Positions 17,373 to 24,796 of a DNA stretch of 30,545 nt are shown here, one piece after another. Both the position numbers and the translations under genes were made by a program. Below the pieces are notes generated by a model, which made no database searches, was not told the origin of the DNA, and was given only the letters and a program-made list of their open reading frames with translations. The stretch is from Coprococcus sp. Lineage in GTDB: Bacteria; Bacillota; Clostridia; Lachnospirales; Lachnospiraceae. How positions within the stretch are numbered: the first letter of the stretch is position 1; each line of letters starts with the position of its first letter. The stretch is from NCBI GenBank assembly GCA_016296785.1, contig JAEDHX010000015.1:1-30545 (forward strand). Direction: 5' to 3'.

Positions 17373-18398
17373 TTGAAAAGATTTCTATATATTATCAGCT
17401 TGCTGCTTATACTTGTTATGATGGCGGGCTGCGGCGACGAGACAGCTGCCGAGGATGGAAGATACGTTGTATTTAAGTATAACAAACAGGATATTTATCT
17501 TGATGAGGTATATATATATGCTCAGACAACAATAGAGGAATATGAGCAAAAATACGGCAAGAGCGTATGGAAAGAGAATATTGAAACGGACGAGGGTATA
17601 GAGATTGATACGGCTGATGCTGCAAGAAAAGAAGTTATTGCTAATATTGTAAAGACTAAGACACTTGTTAGTAAGGCGGATTCATTTGGCATCAAGCTTA
17701 CAGAGAATGAGAAGCAGGACCTGGAGCTTAAGGCAGATGAGTTCTATGCGGGACTTACTGATGAACAGATAGCAGAAGTTGGTATGCAAAGAGATACAAT
17801 TGCAACAGTTCTTAAGGAGAATGCTCTTGCGAAGAAGGTATATGAATATGTCATGAGAGATAGCGGAACTGAGGTATCTATGGAACAGGCGAGAATGACG
17901 ACCTTTTATGATATGTTCTTCGAATGCTATAGCAAGGATGAGTTTGGTAATATAGTTGTATATTCCGCTGAGAAGATAAAAGAACAGAAGGAAAAGGCAG
18001 ATAAAGCATATAAGAGCATATCTTCTGAAGTAGATAATCCTGATTTAAATATTGCCTTCCTTGGCTATACTTATGATTTAAAATATGCAGGCAGTCATAC
18101 CATGAGTAAGGAAGATATAATAGAAACTTATGGACAAGAGGTGCTAGATGCATTATATGGCATGGAAAATGGTCAGATTTCTAACGTCATTGAGACAGAG
18201 TATGGATATCATATATTCCAGATGACAGCCATAACCGATGAGAAGGCGACAGAAGAAAATAAAAAACAGCTTACAGAGAAAGCTGATCAGGAATACTATG
18301 CAAATCTCATTACCACATGGATTACAGAGCTTGACAAGAATTACAGCTACAGTAAAAGAGTGGATAATGAGATTTACAGTAAAATACAATTCAAATAA
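17373..18398 (+). CDS. PrsA/parvulin-type peptidyl-prolyl isomerase lipoprotein
   Basis: A membrane-anchored extracytoplasmic foldase of 341 residues. Starting at TTG 17373 gives a clean lipoprotein signal: MKRFLY, a hydrophobic core, and lipobox MAGC with Cys20. GGAGG at 17360-17364 is spaced 8 nt from that TTG. The ATG at 17328 would add a cysteine-rich extension with no ribosome site. The middle is SurA_N/trigger-factor-like helical sequence. Residues about 230-305 resemble a parvulin domain, ending in the hallmark ETEYGYHIFQM. The gene is last in the glmU-pth-mfd run and meets dut head-on with only 3 nt between the stop codons. A role in folding secreted proteins is inferred from the family. 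Confidence 0.83.
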   Translation: MKRFLYIISLLLILVMMAGCGDETAAEDGRYVVFKYNKQDIYLDEVYIYAQTTIEEYEQKYGKSVWKENIETDEGIEIDTADAARKEVIANIVKTKTLVSKADSFGIKLTENEKQDLELKADEFYAGLTDEQIAEVGMQRDTIATVLKENALAKKVYEYVMRDSGTEVSMEQARMTTFYDMFFECYSKDEFGNIVVYSAEKIKEQKEKADKAYKSISSEVDNPDLNIAFLGYTYDLKYAGSHTMSKEDIIETYGQEVLDALYGMENGQISNVIETEYGYHIFQMTAITDEKATEENKKQLTEKADQEYYANLITTWITELDKNYSYSKRVDNEIYSKIQFK

Positions 18399-18401
18399 GA
18401 A

Positions 18402-18848
18402 TTATTTCGTGCCGGTGGAACCGAAACCACCGGCACCTCTTATTGTATCGCTTAATTCATCAGTTTCATGAAAGATTCCGGTAATGTAAGGTGCTATAAC
18501 CAACTGTGCAATACGCTCGTTTGGCTCGATGGATACAGAAGTGTTACTATGATTGTGGAGTGCAACCATTATCTCGCCACGATAATCGGCATCAACGACA
18601 CCAACCTTATTAGCCGGTGCAAGTCCCTTCTTAGAAGCAAGTCCGCTTCTTGCATATATAAGTCCTGCATATCCAACAGGTATCTCCATTGCAATCCCTG
18701 TATGTATCAGAATGGTCTCACCAGGGGCAAATGTAACCGGCTCAGTAATACATGCATATAAATCAGCACCGGCAGCATATTCTGAACCATATGTTGGAAT
18801 AGTAGCATTTTCGTTTAATTTCTTTACATTGATATCATATGAAGTCAT
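18402..18848 (-). CDS. dut: dUTP pyrophosphatase
   Basis: Hydrolyses dUTP to dUMP and pyrophosphate, keeping uracil out of DNA and feeding thymidylate synthesis. It has 149 residues with the five trimeric-dUTPase motifs: AGADLYA, ARSGLA, GVVDADYRGEI (catalytic Asp), NERIAQLV and the C-terminal arm RGAGGFGSTG. ATG 18848 was chosen because AAGGAAGG on the coding strand (18866-18859) precedes it and the protein then starts like other dUTPases. Upstream in-frame ATGs lie inside nrdG. It begins 1 nt after the nrdG stop, so it is the third gene of nrdD-nrdG-dut. Confidence 0.95.
   Translation of the reverse strand: MTSYDINVKKLNENATIPTYGSEYAAGADLYACITEPVTFAPGETILIHTGIAMEIPVGYAGLIYARSGLASKKGLAPANKVGVVDADYRGEIMVALHNHSNTSVSIEPNERIAQLVIAPYITGIFHETDELSDTIRGAGGFGSTGTK
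18409..18436. terminator. Hairpin inside the 3' end of dut, likely shared terminator
   Basis: GTGCCGGTGG (18409-18418) pairs perfectly with CCACCGGCAC (18427-18436), a 10-bp GC-rich stem with an 8-nt loop, wholly inside the codons for the RGAGGFGSTG motif. It lies about 10 nt past the foldase stop. No other terminator exists between the convergent genes. T-tracts on either side are poor, so efficiency is uncertain. Confidence 0.5.
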
Positions 18849-18849
18849 T

Positions 18850-19386
18850 TTAGAAAAACCTTCCTTTCTCATCCCATAATACAACCTTGTTTTGTGCAAG
18901 AGACTTTGGCACATCTATTATTCTTTGGTTTGTAGAGCCTCTAAAACGAATATTCAGGCTCTTCTCCTCCTCGATATATTCACCATCAACGATTACGTCG
19001 ATGTAGCTAAGCAGTGATGGTGTGAAATCCCATTGGTGAATCATCTTGCCCATAATATCCTTCTCGAAATCATAGCCTGTATAGCACCATATAGTCTTAT
19101 CAGGATATGTCTCTTTATATTTCTTCACAAGAGGAAGAATTCCCTGCTGATTGACAAATTCAAGCGGCTCGCCACCAAGCAGTGAAAGGCCTGTAATGTG
19201 TGTAGCATCAGAGGCTTTGATAATATAATCTAATTCTTTGTCGGTAAATGGCTTACCATAATTGAAATCCCATGTCTCAGGATTAAAGCAATTCTTGCAA
19301 TGGTGAGTGCAACCTGATACAAATAATGAAACTCGTATGCCGACTCCATTAGCAACATCGCATAATTTTATATCTGCATAATTCAT
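18850..19386 (-). CDS. nrdG: Anaerobic ribonucleotide reductase activating protein
   Basis: A radical SAM enzyme (178 residues) that makes the glycyl radical on NrdD. The 4Fe-4S cluster motif C-x3-C-x2-C is CTHHCKNC (Cys26, Cys30, Cys33), and the GGEP motif (SLLGGEPLE) binds S-adenosylmethionine. WCYTGY and VIVDGEYI are further family motifs. GGAGGG lies just before ATG 19386. It sits 200 nt after nrdD, an unusually wide gap that holds a long hairpin (19407-19445) and an opposite-facing terminator (19536-19569). Expressed with nrdD and dut for anaerobic DNA precursor supply. Confidence 0.95.
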   Translation of the reverse strand: MNYADIKLCDVANGVGIRVSLFVSGCTHHCKNCFNPETWDFNYGKPFTDKELDYIIKASDATHITGLSLLGGEPLEFVNQQGILPLVKKYKETYPDKTIWCYTGYDFEKDIMGKMIHQWDFTPSLLSYIDVIVDGEYIEEEKSLNIRFRGSTNQRIIDVPKSLAQNKVVLWDEKGRFF

Positions 19387-19406
19387 AAAAACCCTCCATA
19401 AATTAA

Positions 19407-19445
19407 GTATGGCCTGCGTTGCCCTCTACGACATGCAGACCATAC
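19407..19445 (-). promoter_or_regulatory. Long hairpin in the nrdG leader
   Basis: GTATGG/CCATAC (19407-19412, 19440-19445), CTGC/GCAG (19414-19417, 19435-19438) and GTTG/CGAC (19418-19421, 19429-19432) stack into a 14-bp hairpin with one mismatch, a 2-nt bulge and a 7-nt loop. On the mRNA the loop reads UAGAGGG. It ends about 20 nt before the nrdG start codon and could tune processing, stability or translation of the distal genes. Confidence 0.5.
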
Positions 19446-19485
19446 AAATTGAAATTATTAATGCACATAGTTAATAGCAGATAAT

Positions 19486-19514
19486 TTCAGATTCTTAAAT
19501 TTCAAAGATATAAT
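19486..19514 (+). promoter_or_regulatory. Possible plus-strand promoter in the nrdD-nrdG gap
   Basis: TTCAGA (19486-19491, four of six) and a perfect TATAAT (19509-19514) are spaced 17 nt on the strand opposite to the operon, directly ahead of a plus-facing terminator. The AT-rich context makes chance matches likely. Confidence 0.3.
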
Positions 19515-19535
19515 AAATATATCTACTAACATTGT

Positions 19536-19569
19536 AGCTTACATTATTATATAATGCAAGCTGTTTTTT
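19536..19569 (+). terminator. Plus-facing terminator at the end of nrdD
   Basis: AGCTTACATTA (19536-19546) pairs with TAATGCAAGCT (19552-19562), an 11-bp stem with a 5-nt loop, followed by GTTTTTTT. The T-run is on the plus strand, facing into the 3' end of the minus-strand nrdD gene. No plus-strand gene lies upstream in this interval. Confidence 0.65.
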
Positions 19570-19586
19570 TAGGGACCTGCACATTT

Positions 19587-21713
19587 TTATAGATGTAATA
19601 CTCTTGAACCGATTTCCTTTGTCTTGCCGACATTCCAGAAGTTCTCTCCCAGATATCCGCAGGTTCTTCTTGTTACGTTCATCTTGTCGTGGTCCTTGTT
19701 GCCGCACTGAGGACATTCCCAATCACCGGCATCATTTATGATTATCTCGCCATCGTAGCCACATACATGACAATAATCTGATTTTGTATTAAACTCAGCA
19801 TACTGAATATTGTCATATATGTATCTGACTACTTCTGCAAGAGCATCAAGGTTGTTACGCATATTTGGAATCTCAACATATGAGATAGCACCACCGGATG
19901 AAATTGTCTGGAACTGGCTCTCAAATCTGAACTTGCTAAATGCATCAATCTTCTCACGAACATCTACATGGTAAGAGTTTGTATAGTAGCCCTTATCTGT
20001 TACATTAGCAATTGTTCCAAAACGCTCCTTATCAATACGTGCAAATCTGTAGCAAAGGCTCTCTGCAGGAGTACCATATAAGCCAAAGCCAAGACCTGTA
20101 TCTGCTTTCCATTTATCACAGGCTGCACGAAGGCGATTCATGACAGCGAGTGCAAATTTCTCTCCCTCAGGAGTTGTGTGGCTTACGCCACGCATAAGCA
20201 TTGTAGTTTCATATATACCAATATATCCAAGAGATATAGTTGAATATCCGTTGTGAAGAAGAGGATCAATAACCTCACCCTTCTTAAGTCTTGCAATAGC
20301 ACCATACTGCCAATGAACAGGGCTGACATCAGAGGTTGTACCCTCGAGTGCTCTGTGACGGCACATAAGCGCATCGTAGCAAAGCTGTAATCTCTCATCA
20401 AGCAATGACCAGAATTTCTCGTCATCACCCTTAGCGAGAATACCAATCTGAGGAAGATTAATACTAACAACACCCTGATTGAAACGTCCTTCCCACTTAT
20501 ATTCGCCATTCTCATCCTTCCAAGGTGAAAGGAATGAACGGCAACCCATACATGAGAATACATTGCCTTCGTAGTTCTCACGCATCTTCTTAGCTGAGAT
20601 ATAATCAGGATACATTCTCTTAGCAGAACACTTAATTGCCATCTTGGTGATGTAATCATATTTGCCACCCTTTAAGCAGTTGTGCTCATCAAGAACATAA
20701 ATAAGCTTAGGGAAAGCAGGTGTAACGTAGACACCCTTCTCGTTCTTAATGCCTTCAAGTCTCTGACGAAGGATTTCTTCTATAATCATGGCGTTTTCTT
20801 CAACGTACTCATCATCCGGAACAAGGTTAAGGAAGAGAGTAACAAATGGAGACTGGCCATTAGTAGTCATAAGTGTATTAATCTGATACTGAATTGTCTG
20901 AACACCTGAGCGAAGCTCGTCGTAAAGTCTTTCGCTGATTAAAGTATTCAATGTTTCCTCATCTATCTTATCGCCAAATGAAGCTCTGTAACGTGCTTCA
21001 TATTTCTCACGGCTCTTTCTTAAGTACTTTCCAAGATGTCTTACATCAACTGACTGACCACCGTACTGGCTTGATGCAACTGATGCAATGATCTGTGTTA
21101 CGATTGTACATGCAACCTGGAAGCTCTTAGGACTCTCGATAAGCTTGCCATTCATAACTGTTCCATTATCAAGCATATCACCGATATTAATAAGGCAGCA
21201 GTTGAATATTGGCTGAAGGAAATAATCTGCATCGTGGAAATGGATTGCTCCTTCGCTGTGAGCCTTAGAAATCTTCTCAGGAAGAAGGAGTCTCTTTGTA
21301 AGGTCCTTTGATACTTCTCCTGCAATAAGGTCTCTCTGTGTAGATGCTACAGTAGCATTCTTATTAGAATTCTCTTCCATAACATCTTTATTTCTATTCT
21401 GAATAAGGCTTAATATGGAATCGTCCGTTGTGTTAGCCTTTCTGATAAGTTCACGGCTATATCTATATATAATGTAAGTTTTAGCAAGAACAAATTTACC
21501 TTCGGCCATAAGGTTCTGCTCGATAATATCCTGAATATCCTCAACAAGCATTCTCTTTCTGTTCTTTGCTTCGATTCCGCATACGATTTCTTCGATTTTC
21601 TCTTCACTGATTTTCTCAGATGGTTCAACCTCTGCATTGGCCTTCTGGATAGCAACAACAATCTTGCTTCTATCGAATGAAACGGCACGACCATCTCTCT
21701 TAATTACCTGCAT
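19587..21713 (-). CDS. nrdD: Anaerobic ribonucleoside-triphosphate reductase (class III)
   Basis: Reduces ribonucleoside triphosphates to dNTPs without oxygen, using a glycyl radical installed by NrdG. It has 708 residues. The N-terminal ATP-cone (about 1-90, starting MQVIKRDGRAVSFDRSKI) senses ATP/dATP for allosteric control. The catalytic barrel follows. Near the C-terminus the zinc site is C648-x2-C651 and C667-x2-C670, followed by RRTCGYLG with the radical glycine predicted at Gly686 and the usual GKTKEI...RVLHL end. GGAGGAG precedes ATG 21713. It is the first gene of nrdD-nrdG-dut, with a leader of about 150 nt. Confidence 0.97.
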   Translation of the reverse strand: MQVIKRDGRAVSFDRSKIVVAIQKANAEVEPSEKISEEKIEEIVCGIEAKNRKRMLVEDIQDIIEQNLMAEGKFVLAKTYIIYRYSRELIRKANTTDDSILSLIQNRNKDVMEENSNKNATVASTQRDLIAGEVSKDLTKRLLLPEKISKAHSEGAIHFHDADYFLQPIFNCCLINIGDMLDNGTVMNGKLIESPKSFQVACTIVTQIIASVASSQYGGQSVDVRHLGKYLRKSREKYEARYRASFGDKIDEETLNTLISERLYDELRSGVQTIQYQINTLMTTNGQSPFVTLFLNLVPDDEYVEENAMIIEEILRQRLEGIKNEKGVYVTPAFPKLIYVLDEHNCLKGGKYDYITKMAIKCSAKRMYPDYISAKKMRENYEGNVFSCMGCRSFLSPWKDENGEYKWEGRFNQGVVSINLPQIGILAKGDDEKFWSLLDERLQLCYDALMCRHRALEGTTSDVSPVHWQYGAIARLKKGEVIDPLLHNGYSTISLGYIGIYETTMLMRGVSHTTPEGEKFALAVMNRLRAACDKWKADTGLGFGLYGTPAESLCYRFARIDKERFGTIANVTDKGYYTNSYHVDVREKIDAFSKFRFESQFQTISSGGAISYVEIPNMRNNLDALAEVVRYIYDNIQYAEFNTKSDYCHVCGYDGEIIINDAGDWECPQCGNKDHDKMNVTRRTCGYLGENFWNVGKTKEIGSRVLHL

Positions 21714-21772
21714 TTTATCTCCTCCATAAACCCCTAAATATTGAGCATTGTATTGTCTGTGGACTCTATATA

Positions 21773-21850
21773 TGGTATGCTGCTGTAAAAAAGTCGAAAA
21801 AAATTAACGATTTTATTAGCTATAGGGCTTTTAAATCGTTTCACATACCA
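21773..21850 (-). promoter_or_regulatory. Structured 5' leader of nrdD
   Basis: On the transcribed (minus) strand, UGGUAUG (21850-21844) can pair with CAUACCA (21779-21773). This encloses a second hairpin, AACGAUUU/AAAUCGUU (21840-21833 with 21813-21806), which has an inner AGC/GCU pairing and is followed by AAUUUUUUUU. The inner hairpin plus U-run looks like a terminator, and the outer stem could compete with or stabilise it. This layout suggests an attenuator or other cis-regulatory RNA. No known riboswitch class was recognised. Confidence 0.45.
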
Positions 21851-21871
21851 AGCAATCCCTGACAGATATTG

Positions 21872-21900
21872 ATTATAGCATTGAGCTTATTATTTGTCTA
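21872..21900 (-). promoter_or_regulatory. Promoter of the nrdD-nrdG-dut operon
   Basis: On the minus strand, TAGACA (21900-21895, five of six) is followed after 17 nt by a perfect TATAAT (21877-21872). The start near 21865 gives a leader of about 150 nt containing the structure at 21773-21850. Confidence 0.65.
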
Positions 21901-22228
21901 TATGAAAACACAAAATATTGGAAAAAGTATTAAAAAAAATACAATATATTGGTATGATTGTAAAAAAGTGACATTTTTAAAGAATGAGGCGACGGAGTAT
22001 GCCTTGATAATTGTGAATTGTGACTTGATGAAGGCTTATGTGATATGTATTTGGCTAAAATGATGTGAAATATAAGTGAAATATAGTAAAATACTTTATT
22101 TTTTATTAGAAATATGATATAACCCTAGAATAGGTGGTTTTTCATCTTATTATTTAGTCGGATATTTCCTTCTATAATAATAGATGGCTTTCAGCTAAAT
22201 TAATTAAGGAAAAATTGAGGTAATAATA
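21901..22228. other. AT-rich intergenic region without a convincing gene
   Basis: No gene is supported between the nrdD promoter and the lipoprotein at 22229. A 64-codon plus-strand ORF (21869-22063) overlaps that promoter, lacks a good ribosome site and resembles nothing I know. A perfect TATAAT at 22173-22178 is a plausible -10 for the downstream lipoprotein gene, though its -35 is poor. Confidence 0.6.
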
Positions 22229-23434
22229 ATGAAGAAATTTGGTAAGACACTTGTTCTTGCGGCAGCACTTGCAATGAGTATGTCATTTGTAACCGGTTGT
22301 GGCGAGAAGAAAAAGGAATCGGGTACAATATCTGAATCAAATACTACTACTGAAGGTCAGTCAGAGGCGGTAGACACGACAGGTATGAGTCAGCAGGAAT
22401 ATATAGAGTATTATGCTAAGAATGTAACACTTGGAGCATATACAGGTATAAAGTATGAGAATGGTAACATAGAGGTTACAGATGAAGAGGTTCAGAATGA
22501 AATAGACAGCTTTGTCAGAACATATACAACATATGAAGAGGATAAAGAGAGTGAGGCTAAGCTTGGCGATACAGTAAATATTGATTTCGTTGGAACTATC
22601 GATGGCGTTGAATTTGAAGGCGGTAATACACAGGGCGCAGGTTACGACTTAATTTTGGGAACTCATTCATTTATAGATGATTTCGAGGATCAGATAGTAG
22701 GACATAAGCCGGGTGAGACATTTGACGTTAATGTAACATTCCCTGAGGATTACGGTCAGGAGAGCCTCAACGGCAAGGATGCGGTATTTGAGACAACACT
22801 CAATTATATTAAGATACCTATTGAAGCTGAGTATAATGATGAGCTTGTTGCAGCAAACACTTCCTATTCTAATACAACAGACTATGAGAATTCTATCAGA
22901 GAGCAGTTACAGAAGACAAAAGAGGCAAATGCACTCGCAAGCGCACAGAACATTGTTATGGTAACAGCAATTAATAACGCTACAATTGAATCTATGCCTA
23001 CAGAGGAGATTTCAGCACTTGCTGCCAAGATTAGAGAGTCTGTGGAAGCACAGGCACAGGCTAATAATATTGATTATGAAACTTTTGCTCTATATTACTA
23101 CGGATATGACAATGTAGATGAATTTAATGAATACATCGATTCTGTATGTGAAGAGAACATGAAAGAGAAGATGGTAGTATGTGCCATCGCCTTGAAGGAA
23201 GGTATTACCGTAACTGATGAAGAGCAGAACGCATTTGTAACAAATATGGCAAATGAGATGGGTTATTCAGAGGACGATATAAGAAGCCAGTATACTGACC
23301 AGGATATTATGTATTATACACTTGCAGAAAAGGTAATGCAGTTTATGATGGATAATGGTGAGAACACAGCAATTGAGAATACATCAGAGGATGCTTCATC
23401 AGAGGATGCTTCTGAGGCTGAGGCTGCTGAGTAG
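22229..23434 (+). CDS. Trigger-factor-like FKBP peptidyl-prolyl isomerase lipoprotein, copy 1
   Basis: An extracytoplasmic chaperone candidate of 401 residues. The signal peptide ends in lipobox VTGC with Cys24. A Ser/Thr-rich linker (about 30-60) leads to an FKBP-type domain (about 112-193: GDTVNIDFVGTIDGVEFEGG, then FIDDFEDQIVGHKPGE). Next comes the helical trigger-factor C-terminal region (about 200-375), with repeated MVV/ALKEGITVTDEE and MGYSEDDI features. The ribosome-binding N-domain of true trigger factor is absent, which agrees with export. The tail is acidic, with a repeated SEDAS unit. GAGG just before ATG 22229 is the ribosome site. A similar gene follows 70 nt later. A role in folding secreted proteins is inferred. 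Confidence 0.85.
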   Translation: MKKFGKTLVLAAALAMSMSFVTGCGEKKKESGTISESNTTTEGQSEAVDTTGMSQQEYIEYYAKNVTLGAYTGIKYENGNIEVTDEEVQNEIDSFVRTYTTYEEDKESEAKLGDTVNIDFVGTIDGVEFEGGNTQGAGYDLILGTHSFIDDFEDQIVGHKPGETFDVNVTFPEDYGQESLNGKDAVFETTLNYIKIPIEAEYNDELVAANTSYSNTTDYENSIREQLQKTKEANALASAQNIVMVTAINNATIESMPTEEISALAAKIRESVEAQAQANNIDYETFALYYYGYDNVDEFNEYIDSVCEENMKEKMVVCAIALKEGITVTDEEQNAFVTNMANEMGYSEDDIRSQYTDQDIMYYTLAEKVMQFMMDNGENTAIENTSEDASSEDASEAEAAE

Positions 23435-23504
23435 GAGAAATAATTATTAAGGATTTCTTATACGATTAGAAATACTAAAGCATATATTATAAAGGAGAAA
23501 TAAC

Positions 23505-24602
23505 ATGAGGAAGATAAAAATGGTGGCTCTTGGAACCGTAATGGTTCTTGCATTGGGAATGTTATCAGGCTGTGGTAAAAACGATATAGGTACTATGAAG
23601 AGATTTGCTAAGTGTGCTGATGTAACAGGATATACAGGAGTTGAGTATGTTCCTGAGTCAAGAGAGGTTACACAGGATGAGATAGATGATGCAATAGATA
23701 GCTTCTGTAACGATAATTCAGTTACAACACAGGATAAGACAAGCGAAATTGCATCAAGTGATGTAGTAAATATTGACTATGTTGAGAAGATTTCAGGTGT
23801 AGAGCATAACAGACAGAGTGACTATGAAATTACTATTGGTAATGATGAAATAATCCCGGGCTTTGATGATCAGATTATCGGAGAGAAGGGTGGAAGCATT
23901 AAGAAGTTTAAGCTGACATATCCTGATGATTATGAAGATACACAGGTTGCCGGACTTGAGGCAGAATTCGAAGTAACTGTTAATTATATATCAGTAACAA
24001 CAATTCCGGAATACAATGACGAGCTTGTGAAGAAAGCTACAGATGGTGAGTATACAACAACAGCTGACTATACAAAGCACCTGACAGAGGAGCTTCAGAA
24101 TGACAGAAACGATGAAGCTGACGAGGCTGAGAGAACAGATGTATTACAGACAATTATTGATAAGACTGAGATTACAAAGTATCCGCAGAATGAAGCTGAT
24201 GAGTATACTAAATCTGTAATACAGAATATGGAATCTGCAGCGCAGAATTATCAGATTGATTTACAGACATATCTTATGTATTTCTACGGTTATGATAACG
24301 AAGCAGATTTCATGAAATTCCTTACAGAGACTGTAGAATCTGTAATGAAGGAGAAGATAGTAGTAAGTTCAATAGCATATAAGGAGAATCTTGTTGCAAC
24401 AGATGATGACATTGCTGCATACAAGAAGGAGTTTATGGAAAAGAATGGTATTGAGGATGAAGCTACTATAGATGAATACTATACTAAGAACGATTTAGAG
24501 TTCTACGCAACAGAAGAGAAGGTTCTTGATTTCCTTATGGAGAATGCAGTTCAGGTTGAGGAGAAAACAGACGATACTGAGGAAGCTTCAACAGAGGAAT
24601 AG
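23505..24602 (+). CDS. Trigger-factor-like FKBP lipoprotein, diverged copy 2
   Basis: A paralogue of the preceding gene with the same plan in 365 residues: signal peptide with lipobox LSGC (Cys23), FKBP-like domain (about 85-165) and trigger-factor C-terminal helices (about 175-345, including LMYFYGYDNEADFMKF, matching LYYYGYDNVDEFNEY in copy 1). The linker is much shorter. The FKBP domain is eroded: the flap region VGTIDGVEFEGG of copy 1 reads VEKISGVEHNRQ here, so isomerase activity is doubtful and a holdase role is as likely. AAGGAG lies 8 nt before ATG 23505. Both genes end at the terminator at 24624. Confidence 0.85.
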   Translation: MRKIKMVALGTVMVLALGMLSGCGKNDIGTMKRFAKCADVTGYTGVEYVPESREVTQDEIDDAIDSFCNDNSVTTQDKTSEIASSDVVNIDYVEKISGVEHNRQSDYEITIGNDEIIPGFDDQIIGEKGGSIKKFKLTYPDDYEDTQVAGLEAEFEVTVNYISVTTIPEYNDELVKKATDGEYTTTADYTKHLTEELQNDRNDEADEAERTDVLQTIIDKTEITKYPQNEADEYTKSVIQNMESAAQNYQIDLQTYLMYFYGYDNEADFMKFLTETVESVMKEKIVVSSIAYKENLVATDDDIAAYKKEFMEKNGIEDEATIDEYYTKNDLEFYATEEKVLDFLMENAVQVEEKTDDTEEASTEE

Positions 24603-24623
24603 AATATAGGTAATAATTATAAA

Positions 24624-24655
24624 ACCGGCGATATCGCAATATCGATATCGCCGGT
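24624..24655 (+). terminator. Hairpin after the paired lipoprotein genes
   Basis: A perfect 13-bp stem (24624-24636 with 24643-24655) rich in GC, with a 6-nt loop, followed by ATTGTTATGTT. The T-tract is interrupted but the stem is very stable. Confidence 0.75.
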
Positions 24656-24664
24656 ATTGTTATG

Positions 24665-24693
24665 TTGACATATTGTGAAATCTAAACTAAAAT
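24665..24693 (+). promoter_or_regulatory. Promoter of the FN3-repeat protein gene
   Basis: A perfect TTGACA (24665-24670) and TAAAAT (24688-24693, five of six) are spaced 17 nt, right after the preceding terminator. The leader would be about 95 nt. Confidence 0.7.
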
Positions 24694-24796
24694 TAAGATA
24701 TGTTTGTTGGCATAGCCGGCGATGTAATTTATGGCAGGAATGAATTGATATTTCTTGCGCAAAAACTGATTTTTCAGTAAGAAGGGAGATTTGGAA

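Noticed and set aside
21760..21785. Possible NrdR box upstream of nrdD (CTATATATGG)
   Set aside because: The core resembles the consensus, but flanking ACAC/GTGT bases are missing and no second box at the usual spacing was found.
21869..22063. 64-codon plus-strand ORF between nrdD and the lipoprotein gene
   Set aside because: Overlaps the nrdD promoter, AT-rich, no ribosome site and no family resemblance.
24694..24796. Riboswitch in the FN3-gene leader
   Set aside because: No conserved core of cyclic di-GMP or other known classes could be matched; only a small hairpin is present.
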